Positions 25,010-34,122 are shown, counted from the first letter of the stretch. The stretch: DNA of 64,000 bases from JAWKWH01 sp041397625 (GCA_041397625.1 JAWKWH010000001.1:930001-994000), one strand, 5' to 3'. Notes: a model not told the origin generated them from the letters alone. A program made the numbers and translations.

Positions 25010-25990
25010 TCAGGCCGGGGGCAGGTCGTCCTCGATATAGATCTTGACGATCTCGCCGAAATCCTTCTCCGCCTCAAACCCCAGCTCGATTGCCCTTGCC
25101 GGGTCGAAATCGCGCGGCCAGCCATTGACGATGCGCGAGATCGTCTCGTCGGGCTGGTACCTGATCAGCCGGACGATGTCGTTGCCGGCGGCCGATTTCA
25201 GCGCCTCGATCTGCTCGGCCACCGTGCACGACACGCCCGGCATGTTGAGGCTGAGTCGGCCGTCGAGCGCCGATGTGTCGAGCTCCGCGGCATGGGTCAG
25301 GAAACACGCCGCCGAGCGCGGCGAGGCATGCCAATGCCGCACTGTTTCGGACACCGGCAGGATCGCTTCCTGCCCGTTGAGCGGCTCGCGGATGATACCG
25401 GAGAAAAACGAGGAGGCGGCGAGGTTGGCCTTGCCCGGTCGAACGCAGATCGTCGGCAGCCGGATTGACAGGCCGTCGATCATGCCCTTGCGGCTGTAAT
25501 CGGCGACAAGCAGTTCGGTCATCGCCTTCTGCGCGCCGTAGGAGGTTTGCGGCGCGCACAGGAAATCGTCGCCGATCCGGTCGGGAAGAGGCGGTCCGAA
25601 CACGGCAATCGACGAGGTGAACACAAACCGCGGCACATAGGTTCCGCCGCTCTCCTCGTGCTGGCGCCTGAGCGCTTCGAGCAGCAGCCACGAACCGCGC
25701 GCATTGATGTCCCAGCCGCGATCGAAATTCTGTTCCGCGTCTCCCGAAACAATCGCCGCTAGGTGAAACACCATGTCGGGACGGTCGGCCGCCAGGCGGT
25801 CGCAGGCCTCGGCGTCGGCAAATGATCCGGTAGCGGCGCGGACCGGAAATTCGGTGGCCGGCAACGGCGCTTCGAGGACATCGAACAGGACGAGTTCGGA
25901 AATCCTGGCGGCCCAGGCATCGTCGGCGGCAAGCCTGCGCGCCAGCTTCTGGCCAACCATTCCCGCGCCGCCCACGATCACTATGCGCAT
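25010..25990 (-). CDS. denD: NAD-dependent epimerase/dehydratase, D-erythronate dehydrogenase type
   Basis: A 326-residue extended SDR protein. Rossmann glycine motif GGAGMVGQKL at about 7-16, FTSSIAVFG and the catalytic YGAQK (Tyr-x3-Lys, about 178-182) are intact. Overall resemblance is to DenD, which oxidises D-erythronate to 2-oxo-tetronate. The usual partner genes (otnK, otnC, otnI) are not in the window, so the pathway is uncertain. It is divergent from the hydroxyacid dehydrogenase and SDR genes at 26224-27970, which may form one regulon. Confidence 0.75.
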   Translation of the reverse strand: MRIVIVGGAGMVGQKLARRLAADDAWAARISELVLFDVLEAPLPATEFPVRAATGSFADAEACDRLAADRPDMVFHLAAIVSGDAEQNFDRGWDINARGSWLLLEALRRQHEESGGTYVPRFVFTSSIAVFGPPLPDRIGDDFLCAPQTSYGAQKAMTELLVADYSRKGMIDGLSIRLPTICVRPGKANLAASSFFSGIIREPLNGQEAILPVSETVRHWHASPRSAACFLTHAAELDTSALDGRLSLNMPGVSCTVAEQIEALKSAAGNDIVRLIRYQPDETISRIVNGWPRDFDPARAIELGFEAEKDFGEIVKIYIEDDLPPA

Positions 25991-26223
25991 TGTCGACCTT
26001 CCTTCCCGGCTGCGGTACGAGCATTACCCGCCGCCGCGGCGAAGCTCAATCGCCACCGTGGGTTCGCCGGGATGCAAAATCCGACCCGGACAAAAAATCG
26101 GACTGTCGGCATTGATCATTGCGCACCGCGACCGTTACATCTGCCCGGCGCCTTCCTGTGGCTGGCGGTAAAGACAAATGGCCCCGCTGTTTCAATCGGG
26201 ACCGTGGAGGGGAGATCGATCCG

Positions 26224-27180
26224 TTGAAAAGGGATTTGCTGGTTATCGGAGGCGCCACGCAGCGCATGCTGGATCGCTTTGCGGAGAACTTCACCATTCA
26301 CCGCGCTGCCAAGATCGACGATCTTGCCGTCTATCTCGCCGAACATGGCCACAGGTTCGAGGCGGTCGCCACCACCGGTTTCGACGGCATCAGCCCCGAA
26401 GTTATGGACGCGCTGCCGTCGCTGAGGATCATTTCGTGCTACGGCGTCGGCTATGATGCCATCGACGCGGTGACCGCCGCCAGTCGCGGCATCGTCGTGA
26501 CCCACACGCCCAATGTGCTGAATGCCGAGGTTGCCGACACGGCGATCCTGCTGATGCTGGCCGTCAGCCGCAGGCTGATACGCGATGACCGGTGGGTGAG
26601 GTCGGGCAATTGGAAGGCCAAGGGCCCCGCGCCGCTCACCCGCACGGTCGAAGGCAGACGGGTCGGTATTCTCGGCCTCGGCCGCATCGGCGAGACCATC
26701 GCCGAAAAGCTCAAGGCCTTCGATTGCGAGGTAGTCTACCATTCGCGCAACGAAAGGCCGGATGTAGAATGGCGCTATTATATCGATCTCGTCGCCATGG
26801 CCCGCGACGTCGATTTCCTCGTCGTCATCACGCCCGGCGGCGCTGCGACCAGAAAGCTGGTCAATCGCGAGGTAATCGACGCGCTCGGTCCGCAAGGCAC
26901 GCTGATCAACGTGGCGCGCGGCTCCGTGGTCGACGAGGCCGAACTGGTCTCCGCGCTCCGGGATGGTAGGCTCGGCAATGCCGGGCTCGATGTGTTCGAG
27001 AACGAGCCCGAGGTTCCCGAGGCGCTCTTCGGCATGGATAACGTCGTGTTGCTGCCGCATGTGGGTAGCGCCACGGTCGAGACGCGCCAGGCCATGGGCG
27101 ACCTGACCGTCGACAATCTCAACGCTTACTTCGCCGACGGCAGGGCGATCAGCCCGGTTCCCGAATGCGCTGATCTCTAA
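26224..27180 (+). CDS. D-2-hydroxyacid dehydrogenase (glyoxylate/hydroxypyruvate reductase type)
   Basis: A 318-residue NAD(P)-dependent dehydrogenase. Rossmann motif GLGRIGETIAEKL, catalytic Arg in NVARGSVVDE, Glu in FENEPEVPEAL and His in LPHVGSAT are all present. It should reduce 2-oxoacids such as hydroxypyruvate or glyoxylate. No ATG is suitable; TTG 26224 gives MKRDLLVIGG and has GGAGGGGAGA eight bases upstream. It pairs with the SDR gene 37 bases downstream and is divergent from denD. Confidence 0.85.
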   Translation: MKRDLLVIGGATQRMLDRFAENFTIHRAAKIDDLAVYLAEHGHRFEAVATTGFDGISPEVMDALPSLRIISCYGVGYDAIDAVTAASRGIVVTHTPNVLNAEVADTAILLMLAVSRRLIRDDRWVRSGNWKAKGPAPLTRTVEGRRVGILGLGRIGETIAEKLKAFDCEVVYHSRNERPDVEWRYYIDLVAMARDVDFLVVITPGGAATRKLVNREVIDALGPQGTLINVARGSVVDEAELVSALRDGRLGNAGLDVFENEPEVPEALFGMDNVVLLPHVGSATVETRQAMGDLTVDNLNAYFADGRAISPVPECADL

Positions 27181-27217
27181 TGGCAACCGGAACCGTCGAC
27201 GACATGGAGGCCGACAG

Positions 27218-27970
27218 ATGAGTGGGAGTGACAGCGGGCGGCTTGTCGGTAAGACGGTGTTTATAACAGCGGCCGGCCAGGGGATCGGCCGGGCGAGCGC
27301 CGAAGCCTGCGCAACCGAAGGCGCAGCGGTTATCGCCACCGATATCAACGAGGCGGCACTTGCCGAACTGGACGCAATCGACGGTGTCACCGCGCGTCGC
27401 CTCGACGTGACCGACCAGGCGTCCGTCGACGGCATTATGGCCGAGACCGGACCGCTCGACGTGCTGTTCAACTGTGCCGGTTTCGTTCACAACGGCTCAA
27501 TCCTCGACTGTGACGAGAAGGCCTGGGACTTCTGCTTCGATCTCAACGTCAAGGCGATGTACCGGACCTGCCGCGCCGCCATTCCCGGCATGCTGGAAAC
27601 CGGCGGCGGTTCGATCATCAACATGTCGTCGGTCGCCTCGTCGCTGAAGGGCGTGCCCGGCCGTTTCGTCTATTCGGCCTCCAAGGCCGCCGTTATCGGG
27701 CTGACCAAGTCGATCGCCGCCGATTTTGTCACCAGGGGGATCCGCTGCAACGCCATCTGCCCGGGTACGGTCGACAGTCCGTCGCTGCATGACCGGCTGG
27801 CGGCGACCGGCGACTACGATGCGGCGATGAAAGCGTTCATCGCCCGCCAGCCGATGGGTCGCCTCGGCCGCGCCGGCGAGATCGCCGCGCTTTTGGTCTA
27901 TCTCGCCAGTGACGAAAGCGCGTTCACCACCGGCCAGACCCACATCGTCGACGGCGGTTGGGGCATGTAG
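27218..27970 (+). CDS. SDR oxidoreductase resembling BDH2/DHRS6 (3-hydroxybutyrate dehydrogenase type 2)
   Basis: A 250-residue classical short-chain dehydrogenase. TAAGQGIGRA is the cofactor loop, NCAGFVHNG follows, the catalytic serine is in INMSSVASSLKG and YSASK carries Tyr and Lys. The combination LDCDEKAWDF, SSLKGVPGRF, PGTVDSPSL and SDESAFTTG resembles vertebrate cytosolic BDH2/DHRS6 closely, unusual for a bacterial SDR. Related bacterial enzymes oxidise sugar-acid intermediates such as 2-keto-3-deoxy-L-fuconate, which would fit the neighbours. GGAGG lies before the ATG. Substrate undecided. Confidence 0.82.
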   Translation: MSGSDSGRLVGKTVFITAAGQGIGRASAEACATEGAAVIATDINEAALAELDAIDGVTARRLDVTDQASVDGIMAETGPLDVLFNCAGFVHNGSILDCDEKAWDFCFDLNVKAMYRTCRAAIPGMLETGGGSIINMSSVASSLKGVPGRFVYSASKAAVIGLTKSIAADFVTRGIRCNAICPGTVDSPSLHDRLAATGDYDAAMKAFIARQPMGRLGRAGEIAALLVYLASDESAFTTGQTHIVDGGWGM

Positions 27971-27980
27971 GCGGTTGCTG

Positions 27981-29168
27981 TCAGCTTCCGCGCCGGAACG
28001 CTTTCGGCGCCGGACTGACGACCCTGGTCGTGCCGTCGGAAACCTCGTAGACGGCGAGGCCGCGCTCATTGGTTCCGTCGGGCAGGAAGCGGAAAATGCC
28101 CGCATAGCCGGAAAAGCCGACAGGGTTTTCGAGCGATCGCGATGTCAGCCCGGCCACTCCGTCGCGCTTGACGATGCCGGAGATCAGGGCCACTGCGTCA
28201 TAGGCGAGCGGCGCCACCGCCGATGGCGGCTGGCCGAACTTGGCCGAATATTTCGCCTTGAACGCGGCGATGGATTCCTGGTCGGCATCGGCGAACCAGG
28301 CGCCGGCGAGCGCCGGGTTCTTCAGGTCGGAACTGGCCCATTGGCCGGTGCCGAGCAGTTTCTTTCCGCTGATCGAGATGCCGCGCCGGCGCAATGTGTT
28401 GACGATGGCGCCCGGCGTGCTGCCTCCGTCCGGAATGAAGATCGCCTGCGCCTCGGCGATGTTGGGTGCGATCGCCTCGATCGCCGCCTCCACAGAGGCG
28501 TCGTTGTAGTCGTAACGGGCGATGCCGACGACGCTGCCGCCGGCGCGGGCCAGTGTTTTCTTCAACTGCGCCTCGGCCAGGTTGCCGGTCGGTCCGTTGG
28601 GCAGGATCGCCGCCACCGCGCCGTAGCCCGACGCCACCGCGTAGGCGAGCGTTCGGTCGATAACCGTTTGCGGCAGGTAGGACACCAGATAGACGCCCCG
28701 GCCGGCGACGGTCGAATCCGACGAGAAGGCGATCATGGTCTTGCCGGCCGGGCGCAGCACGCCGGTGGCCGCGCTGACGCTGCCCGAAAACAGCGGTCCG
28801 AGCACCAGCGATGCCCGCTCCGTCGATACTTCCGACGCCGCATCGACGGCGCCGTTGGGCGTGCCCAGCGTGTCCTTGATGACCAGTTGCAGCGTTTCCA
28901 TGCCCCAGTCTTCCATCGCCATCGTCGCGGCGTTTTTGAGCTCACGGGCGATGATCGAGGCATTACCGGGCGCCGATGTCGGCAGCATCAGGGCGATGCG
29001 CACATTGCCGCGGCCGATCACTTCGCCCTTGGGCGTCGGCAGGTCCGCCTGCGGCGGCTCGCCCGGTTCGGGTACGGGAAGTCCGTACTGCACGCCCTGA
29101 CAGCCGGCCAGCGCCAGCGCGGCAGCAAGCATCGTGGCGCGCGCGCGCATCCAACGAGATGTTGTCAT
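27981..29168 (-). CDS. LpoA-like penicillin-binding protein activator lipoprotein
   Basis: A 395-residue outer-membrane-type lipoprotein. The signal peptide ends with lipobox LAGC, so Cys23 would be acylated. A proline-rich linker (about 26-50) leads to a type 1 periplasmic-binding fold (about 52-385: RIALMLPTSAPGN and later TLRRRGISISGKKLLGTG). That is the C-terminal domain of LpoA/YraM, activator of PBP1A; the N-terminal TPR domain of enterobacterial LpoA is missing. Position next to rsmI and yraN matches the E. coli order. A plain ABC-type binding protein is the alternative. Confidence 0.78.
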   Translation of the reverse strand: MTTSRWMRARATMLAAALALAGCQGVQYGLPVPEPGEPPQADLPTPKGEVIGRGNVRIALMLPTSAPGNASIIARELKNAATMAMEDWGMETLQLVIKDTLGTPNGAVDAASEVSTERASLVLGPLFSGSVSAATGVLRPAGKTMIAFSSDSTVAGRGVYLVSYLPQTVIDRTLAYAVASGYGAVAAILPNGPTGNLAEAQLKKTLARAGGSVVGIARYDYNDASVEAAIEAIAPNIAEAQAIFIPDGGSTPGAIVNTLRRRGISISGKKLLGTGQWASSDLKNPALAGAWFADADQESIAAFKAKYSAKFGQPPSAVAPLAYDAVALISGIVKRDGVAGLTSRSLENPVGFSGYAGIFRFLPDGTNERGLAVYEVSDGTTRVVSPAPKAFRRGS

Positions 29169-29277
29169 GTTTCGGTCCCCGCCTGCCGTGAATTGTGGCC
29201 GCCGCCTTTTCACATTTTTCAATCAGCGATTTTGCAACCCGTGCACCGGCGTGTCAAAGAGTCGTTGAAGCGATGGC

Positions 29278-30195
29278 ATGCGACCACGGGTTCCAACTGT
29301 GCAAAACCGATCGAAAACCTTTCTTGTTTCCGGCCACGTGGTTACCGCGCCGCCGCTGGAGCCGGGCCTCTATCTGGTGTCGACGCCGATCGGCAATCTG
29401 GGCGACATCACCATCCGGGCGCTGGAAACGCTTGCCGCCGCCGACACGGTGGCGGCCGAGGACACGCGGGTGTCGCGCGTTCTGCTCGACCGCTACGGCA
29501 TCCGGCAGCGGCCGGTCGCCTATCACGAACACAACGCCGCCAGGGCCGGCCCGGCGCTGATCGAGGCCGTCGCCGCCGGCGGCAGCGTGGCGCTGATCTC
29601 TGATGCCGGCACGCCGCTCATCTCCGATCCCGGCAGCCGACTGGTGCGCGAAGCGGTTGCGCGCGGCCTGCCGGTCGTCCCGGTACCGGGCGCTTCAGCC
29701 CTGCTGGCGGCGCTGACAGCCTCCGGGCTCGATAGCGAAACCTTCCTGTTTGCCGGGTTCCCGCCGTCGAAGACCGGCGCGCGCGCCAAGCGCCTTGCCG
29801 ACCTTGCCGGTATCGATGCGACGCTGGTGTTCTACGAATCGCCGCACCGGCTTGCGGCGAGCCTTTCCGCCATGGCCAACGCGCTCGGCGGCGGGCGCGA
29901 GGCGGTTGTCGCCCGCGAACTGACCAAGCGTTTCGAGGAACACCGGCGCGGCAACCTGGCCGAGCTTGCCGAGGCCTATGGAGAAGCCGGCGCACCGAAG
30001 GGCGAGATTGTCGTCTGCGTTGCGCCACCCGCCGAGGCGGAGCCGATGCAGGCCGTCGACGTCGATGCCATGCTGGAGACGCTGGCCGGGACGATGCCGG
30101 CGTCGCGGGCTGCGGCCGAGGCGGCGAAGCGGACGGGCATGCCGAAGAACGAGCTCTATGCGCGGCTGGTGGCGTTGAAGGAAAGCTCCCGGTGA
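29278..30195 (+). CDS. rsmI: 16S rRNA (cytidine-1402-2'-O)-methyltransferase
   Basis: A 305-residue tetrapyrrole-methylase-fold enzyme that methylates the ribose of C1402 in 16S rRNA. Motifs: LYLVSTPIGNLGDITIRAL, AEDTRVSRVLL, SDAGTPLISDPGSRLV, and FYESPHRLAASL, the RsmI/YraL set. The first 25 residues before LEPGLYLV are not conserved and the start could be a GTG at 29338 instead. Divergent from the LpoA-like gene; its stop overlaps the GTG of yraN by four bases. Confidence 0.95.
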   Translation: MRPRVPTVQNRSKTFLVSGHVVTAPPLEPGLYLVSTPIGNLGDITIRALETLAAADTVAAEDTRVSRVLLDRYGIRQRPVAYHEHNAARAGPALIEAVAAGGSVALISDAGTPLISDPGSRLVREAVARGLPVVPVPGASALLAALTASGLDSETFLFAGFPPSKTGARAKRLADLAGIDATLVFYESPHRLAASLSAMANALGGGREAVVARELTKRFEEHRRGNLAELAEAYGEAGAPKGEIVVCVAPPAEAEPMQAVDVDAMLETLAGTMPASRAAAEAAKRTGMPKNELYARLVALKESSR

Positions 30196-30563
30196 ACCGG
30201 CAGCGGGGCCGGCGCCGCGCCGTCAAGAAGGGCCATCGCGGCGAATGGCTTGCGGCCGTGGCGCTGGCGTTCAAGGGCTATCGCATCATCGCCCGCCGTT
30301 ATCGTACCAAGCTTGGCGAGATCGACCTCATTGCGCGGCGCGGCGATCTGGTGGCGATTGTCGAGGTCAAGGCAAGACCGACGCTTATCGAGGCGATGGA
30401 GGCTGTCGGCCGCACCGCCGAGCGGCGTATCGAGGCGGCCGCCGACCTATGGCTGTCGCGCCAGCCCGACCATGCCCGCCTGTCGATCCGTTTCGATCTG
30501 GTCGCCGTGCTTCCATGGCGCTGGCCGGTGCATGTGGAAAACGCCTGGCAGGGCGGCAACTGA
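30192..30563 (+). CDS. yraN: YraN/UPF0102 endonuclease-like protein
   Basis: A 123-residue protein of the UPF0102 family. It has the restriction-endonuclease-like core GEIDLIARRGDLVAIVEVKAR, with the E-x-D...E-x-K pattern of metal-dependent nucleases. The cellular role is not settled; links to recombination have been proposed. The GTG start overlaps the rsmI stop, consistent with the conserved rsmI-lpoA-yraN neighbourhood. Confidence 0.92.
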   Translation: MNRQRGRRRAVKKGHRGEWLAAVALAFKGYRIIARRYRTKLGEIDLIARRGDLVAIVEVKARPTLIEAMEAVGRTAERRIEAAADLWLSRQPDHARLSIRFDLVAVLPWRWPVHVENAWQGGN

Positions 30564-30640
30564 CGGGGACTTGCCAATCCCGCCCGCGAGGAGGAGGATT
30601 TGATCCCGGGGAAGGCGGGAAGAACAAGGGAGGAAACGAT

Positions 30641-31459
30641 ATGTGCCATCATTGCGTCACCGAAAGCGTCAAGCAGCGCATGCTGAACCGGCGCGACCTG
30701 TTCAGGGGTGTCGCCGCCACCGCGGGAGCCGCCACGCTTGCAGCGGCATCGACGGGTTCGGTTCACGCGGAAGGCGACATGAAGGTCGAGGACCTGACCC
30801 ACGAACTGAGTGAGACCTTTCCGACATTCTTCGGCGAACAGCAGCTCTTCATCGAGCCCAAATTCAACTACGCCGAACACAAGTTCAATTTGAACGAATG
30901 GCGCGTCAACGAGCATACCGGTACCCATATGGACGCGCCGATGCATTTCTCCGAGGACGGCAAGTCGGTCGGTGAAATCCAGGTCAGCGACCTGGTCTGT
31001 CCGCTGGCGATCATCGACATCCGCGCCAGGGCGGCCGACAACGCCGATGCGCAGGTCACGCCCGACGACATCGCGGCATGGAAGTCGGCCAATGGCGACC
31101 TTCCCGAAGGCGCCTGCGTGGCGATGCTGTCAGGCTGGGGCGACCATGTCGCAACCGACAAGTTCCGCAATGTCGGCGAAGACAAGGCTATGCATTTTCC
31201 AGGTTTCCACGTCGAGGCCGCGCAGATGCTGATGGAAGAGCCGTCGGTGAAGGGCATCGCCGTCGATACGCTGTCGCTCGACCACGGACCATCGCCGGAT
31301 TTCGCGGTGCACTACGCCTGGCTGCCGTCGGGACGCTGGGGGCTCGAATGCGTTGCCAATCTCGAGCAACTACCCGCCGTCGGTGCCACCATATTCGTCG
31401 GTGCGCCCAAGGTGCGCGGCGCGACCGGCGGTCCGGCACGCATCTTCGCGATGGTCTGA
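30641..31459 (+). CDS. Tat-exported cyclase family protein (kynurenine formamidase-like)
   Basis: A 272-residue metal-dependent hydrolase. A twin-arginine signal (NRRDLFRG, Arg17-18) is followed by a hydrophobic alanine stretch ending at SVHA (about 43). The cyclase-family metal motif HTGTHMDAPMH is at 92-102, with a second histidine region HFPGFHVEAA. Family members open cyclic amides or lactones. Cysteines and histidines precede the Tat motif (MCHHC), possibly metal-binding before export. Strong AGGGAGG before the ATG. Convergent with the P450 gene. Confidence 0.82.
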   Translation: MCHHCVTESVKQRMLNRRDLFRGVAATAGAATLAAASTGSVHAEGDMKVEDLTHELSETFPTFFGEQQLFIEPKFNYAEHKFNLNEWRVNEHTGTHMDAPMHFSEDGKSVGEIQVSDLVCPLAIIDIRARAADNADAQVTPDDIAAWKSANGDLPEGACVAMLSGWGDHVATDKFRNVGEDKAMHFPGFHVEAAQMLMEEPSVKGIAVDTLSLDHGPSPDFAVHYAWLPSGRWGLECVANLEQLPAVGATIFVGAPKVRGATGGPARIFAMV

Positions 31460-31478
31460 CCCGGAAGGGTGGCGGCGC

Positions 31479-32855
31479 TCAGCGCGCCGTTACCCGCATC
31501 GGCAGGCCGCCCTGCGGCTGGGTGGTCAGCTTCTGCACCGGCCACGGATTGGTCTGCTCCGTGCAGTCGAAGCGGAAACGCGACAGCAGCACGCCAAGCG
31601 CGATGACCGCCTCTTGGAGCGCGAATGTCGCGCCGATGCAGATGCGCGGGCCGGCACCGAACGGCAGATACTGGAACCGGTCGATCCTGCCCCGGTTCTC
31701 GGGCCAGAAGCGCTCCGGCATGTAGGCTTCCGGTTGGTCCCACAGAAGCCGGTGGCGGTGCAGGGTCCATGGCATCATCAGCACGGTGATGCCAGCCGGG
31801 ATCGGCACGCCGTTCCACTCGTCGTCGGCGATTGCCGCCCGGTTGATCGACGGCGCCGGCGGATAGAGCCGCATCGCCTCCTCGAAGGCGGCGCGGGTGA
31901 GCGGCATCCGCTCCAGCCACTCCTGCGGCGGCGGCTTTCCCGCCAGCACGCGGTCGATCTCCGCTTCGACCAGGGCGCGGTCGCGCGGCGAATTGGCCAG
32001 GCAATAGAGTGTCCAGGCAAGCGCCCGGGCCGTGGTCTCGTGCCCGGCTCCGATGAAGGTGATGATGTTGTCCTCGATCTCGCCGGAGCTGAGACCGTCG
32101 GCGCCTTCCAGGCGTAGCAGCAGGGTGAGGAAATCGTCGGGCACGTCCTCGCCGGCGTCGATGCGCGCCCGCCTGGCATCCATCGTGTCGGCAACGATCC
32201 GGCGGAAGAAGGCCATCGACCTGCGGCCGCGCAGCCGCGTCAGCCGGGGCAGCCATGACGGCGCTTTCAGCAGGTCGAGCGGGTCGACGCGTCCCATGGT
32301 CGACAGCAGCCGTTCGACCTCGTCGGCGAAATTCGTGCCCGGCGACACGATGTCGCCGGAGAACAAAGTCTGCGACAGGATGGCGAAGGTAAGCTCTGTC
32401 ATGTCGACGGAAATGTCGCGCTCGACCAGGGCGGCTTCGCCCGATTCGTAGCGCGCCGCAAAGGTTTCGGCCTCGGCGAGCATCACTTCGGCAAAGCCGT
32501 CGATATGCCGCGGCGTGAACACGGGCGCCATCGCCTTGCGCGAGCGTTTCCACACCTCGCCTTCCGCCGTCAGCAACCCGTCCGCCAGGATCGGGCGCAG
32601 GATGAGCTGGCGGATCGTGCCCATGCGGTAGTTCTTTGCATTATCGACCAGCACATGGCGGATGAGGCCGGGATCGTTGGCGATCAGCGTGCGCTCGTTG
32701 AAGAAACGCGTATGGATCCAGCGTTCGTTGTAGGATGGCTCGCCCCACAGTTCGAGCGGATTGCGGTGGACGGTGCGGATGACCTCCAGATAGCCCGGAA
32801 TATGCGTGCGCGGCCTGGGCGCCGGCGGCACGAAGGGGGTTGGCGTCGCGTCCAT
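31479..32855 (-). CDS. Cytochrome P450
   Basis: A 458-residue P450. The I-helix oxygen motif AGHETT (270-275), ExxR as EAMR (326-329), PERF, and the heme-thiolate loop FGAGPRICIG with Cys406 are all present. No membrane anchor is visible, so it should be soluble. General appearance is nearer to CYP4-like or fatty-acid/terpene hydroxylases than to the small bacterial camphor type; substrate cannot be told. ATG 32855 gives MDATPTPFVPP, preferred to one 42 bases upstream. It lies downstream of two cytochrome c genes on the same strand; no ferredoxin or reductase is adjacent. Confidence 0.9.
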   Translation of the reverse strand: MDATPTPFVPPAPRPRTHIPGYLEVIRTVHRNPLELWGEPSYNERWIHTRFFNERTLIANDPGLIRHVLVDNAKNYRMGTIRQLILRPILADGLLTAEGEVWKRSRKAMAPVFTPRHIDGFAEVMLAEAETFAARYESGEAALVERDISVDMTELTFAILSQTLFSGDIVSPGTNFADEVERLLSTMGRVDPLDLLKAPSWLPRLTRLRGRRSMAFFRRIVADTMDARRARIDAGEDVPDDFLTLLLRLEGADGLSSGEIEDNIITFIGAGHETTARALAWTLYCLANSPRDRALVEAEIDRVLAGKPPPQEWLERMPLTRAAFEEAMRLYPPAPSINRAAIADDEWNGVPIPAGITVLMMPWTLHRHRLLWDQPEAYMPERFWPENRGRIDRFQYLPFGAGPRICIGATFALQEAVIALGVLLSRFRFDCTEQTNPWPVQKLTTQPQGGLPMRVTAR

Positions 32856-32973
32856 CTGCAAAGCGTCCTGTGCGGTGGCCTTTATGCAAGGCACCACGGC
32901 AAATCTATGTCACTACGGACGACGGTTCAATGACGTGCGCGGCGCGACGTCGGCGATGGATTGGTAGCGGCGA

Positions 32974-33432
32974 TCATTTGGCCAGGCGGAACGATTCGTG
33001 GCATCGCCTGCAGCTCTGCGCCATGCGGGCGAACTGCGCCGACAGGTCGTTTGCGCTTTCGGCCCTCCTGGCCGCGGCGGCGAATGTTGATGCGCCGTCG
33101 CTCAGTTGAAGCGCAAGCGCCTCGAAGCGCTCCCAATCGGCCCAGATCTCCGGAAGCGCCTCGCTCGGTCCTTCAATCGAACCTTCCGGAAAATGTCCGG
33201 GGATCCGCCTGGCGTGTTCGGAAATGGCGATCGCGATTTCGTGCGCCTCGTCCGGATCGAAATCCGTCTTGCCGCGCATCATCCCGCCAAGGCTCTTCAT
33301 GCGCTTGGACAATGCGCCCATGGCATCCATGCGGGTCTTGACGATGCCGGCCGCACCGCTGTGGGCGGCGGCCGCAAACGCGACGGTTGTGGCAATCAGG
33401 ACGGCCGGGATTGTCAGCGGAATTTTTCTCAT
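32974..33432 (-). CDS. Cytochrome c' family protein
   Basis: A 152-residue periplasmic protein: signal peptide to about residue 22 (AFAAAAHS), then a four-helix bundle with the heme site C-x2-C-H at the extreme C-terminus (Cys141, Cys144, His145 in CRRCHESFR), the layout of cytochrome c'. Such proteins bind NO or oxygen-type ligands rather than carry electrons quickly. It comes 69 bases after a monoheme cytochrome c gene on the same strand; the two may be cotranscribed. Confidence 0.88.
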   Translation of the reverse strand: MRKIPLTIPAVLIATTVAFAAAAHSGAAGIVKTRMDAMGALSKRMKSLGGMMRGKTDFDPDEAHEIAIAISEHARRIPGHFPEGSIEGPSEALPEIWADWERFEALALQLSDGASTFAAAARRAESANDLSAQFARMAQSCRRCHESFRLAK

Positions 33433-33501
33433 GGTCTTCCTTTTGTTCGCCGCAATGCAACGGAGAGCACCGATCCGGGCATCGATTCGAGATTGACTGG
33501 A

Positions 33502-33936
33502 TCAGTTGATGCCGTTCGCGCGCTGCAATTCGCGCACATAGGTAACGATCATGGCGATTTCGCTGTCGTCTACGCCGCCGATCGGCGGCATGTCGCCGAA
33601 AGGCCAGTGGTGTTGGCGAACACCGCTTTGCGCAGCGCGGAAAAACGCGCCGTCGCCGTGATGGTTCGGCTCGTAGATCCTGTGTACCAGCGGCGGCGCC
33701 TTACCGGCCCGGCCCGCCGCATTGGCACCATGGCAACCGGCGCAATTGTCGTTGAACAGCGCTTCGCCGCGCTCGGCGGTATCGGTCAGCGTCGGCATGG
33801 TCACCGCAACAAGCGCCTCGCCGGATGCCATGCCGGACGCCAAGTTGCGGCCCGGATTGAAGCGCATGTGCAGGCCGTACGCCGCGCCAATCGCGACCAC
33901 GCCCGCCACTGCCAAGAAGAGTGGAATCCTGTTCAT
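33502..33936 (-). CDS. Monoheme cytochrome c
   Basis: A 144-residue membrane-anchored or secreted class I cytochrome c. An N-terminal hydrophobic segment (about 5-22) serves as signal anchor. The heme motif is CAGCH (65-69), with an axial methionine in FGDMPPIGG (Met116). PLVHRIYEPNHHGD and the histidine-rich stretch before it are typical of small diheme-oxidase partner cytochromes in rhizobia. The upstream frame to 34083 lacks a ribosome site and is not used. Confidence 0.88.
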   Translation of the reverse strand: MNRIPLFLAVAGVVAIGAAYGLHMRFNPGRNLASGMASGEALVAVTMPTLTDTAERGEALFNDNCAGCHGANAAGRAGKAPPLVHRIYEPNHHGDGAFFRAAQSGVRQHHWPFGDMPPIGGVDDSEIAMIVTYVRELQRANGIN

Positions 33937-34093
33937 TGCATCGTCCCAGCCGGTGTCGGGAATTGAGTGGATAGGGCTTCCACCCGGTGGAAGGTCAAGC
34001 CTTCGATCCACCAGGATTTTCCGCGGCACCGGGACGTCCTGTGGATGAGGTGCGCGTGTCGAGCGCAGAACGACTGCAAACATGGCTGATCAT

Positions 34094-34122
34094 TTGGAAA
34101 AACCGCGCGAAAACCCTATATT
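34094..34122 (+). promoter_or_regulatory. Candidate promoter for gyrB with overlapping dyad
   Basis: TTGGAA (34094-34099) and TATATT (34117-34122) are 17 bases apart. An inverted repeat AACCCT-N6-AGGGTT spans 34112-34129 and overlaps the -10 and the likely start point. Distance to the gyrB ATG is about 70 bases. The dyad could be an operator; gyrB is commonly supercoiling-controlled through the -10 region itself. Confidence 0.55.

Noticed and set aside
27909..29603. A 564-codon plus frame opposite the LpoA-like gene
   Set aside because: It is antisense to a lipoprotein gene with a clear signal peptide, lipobox and family motifs.
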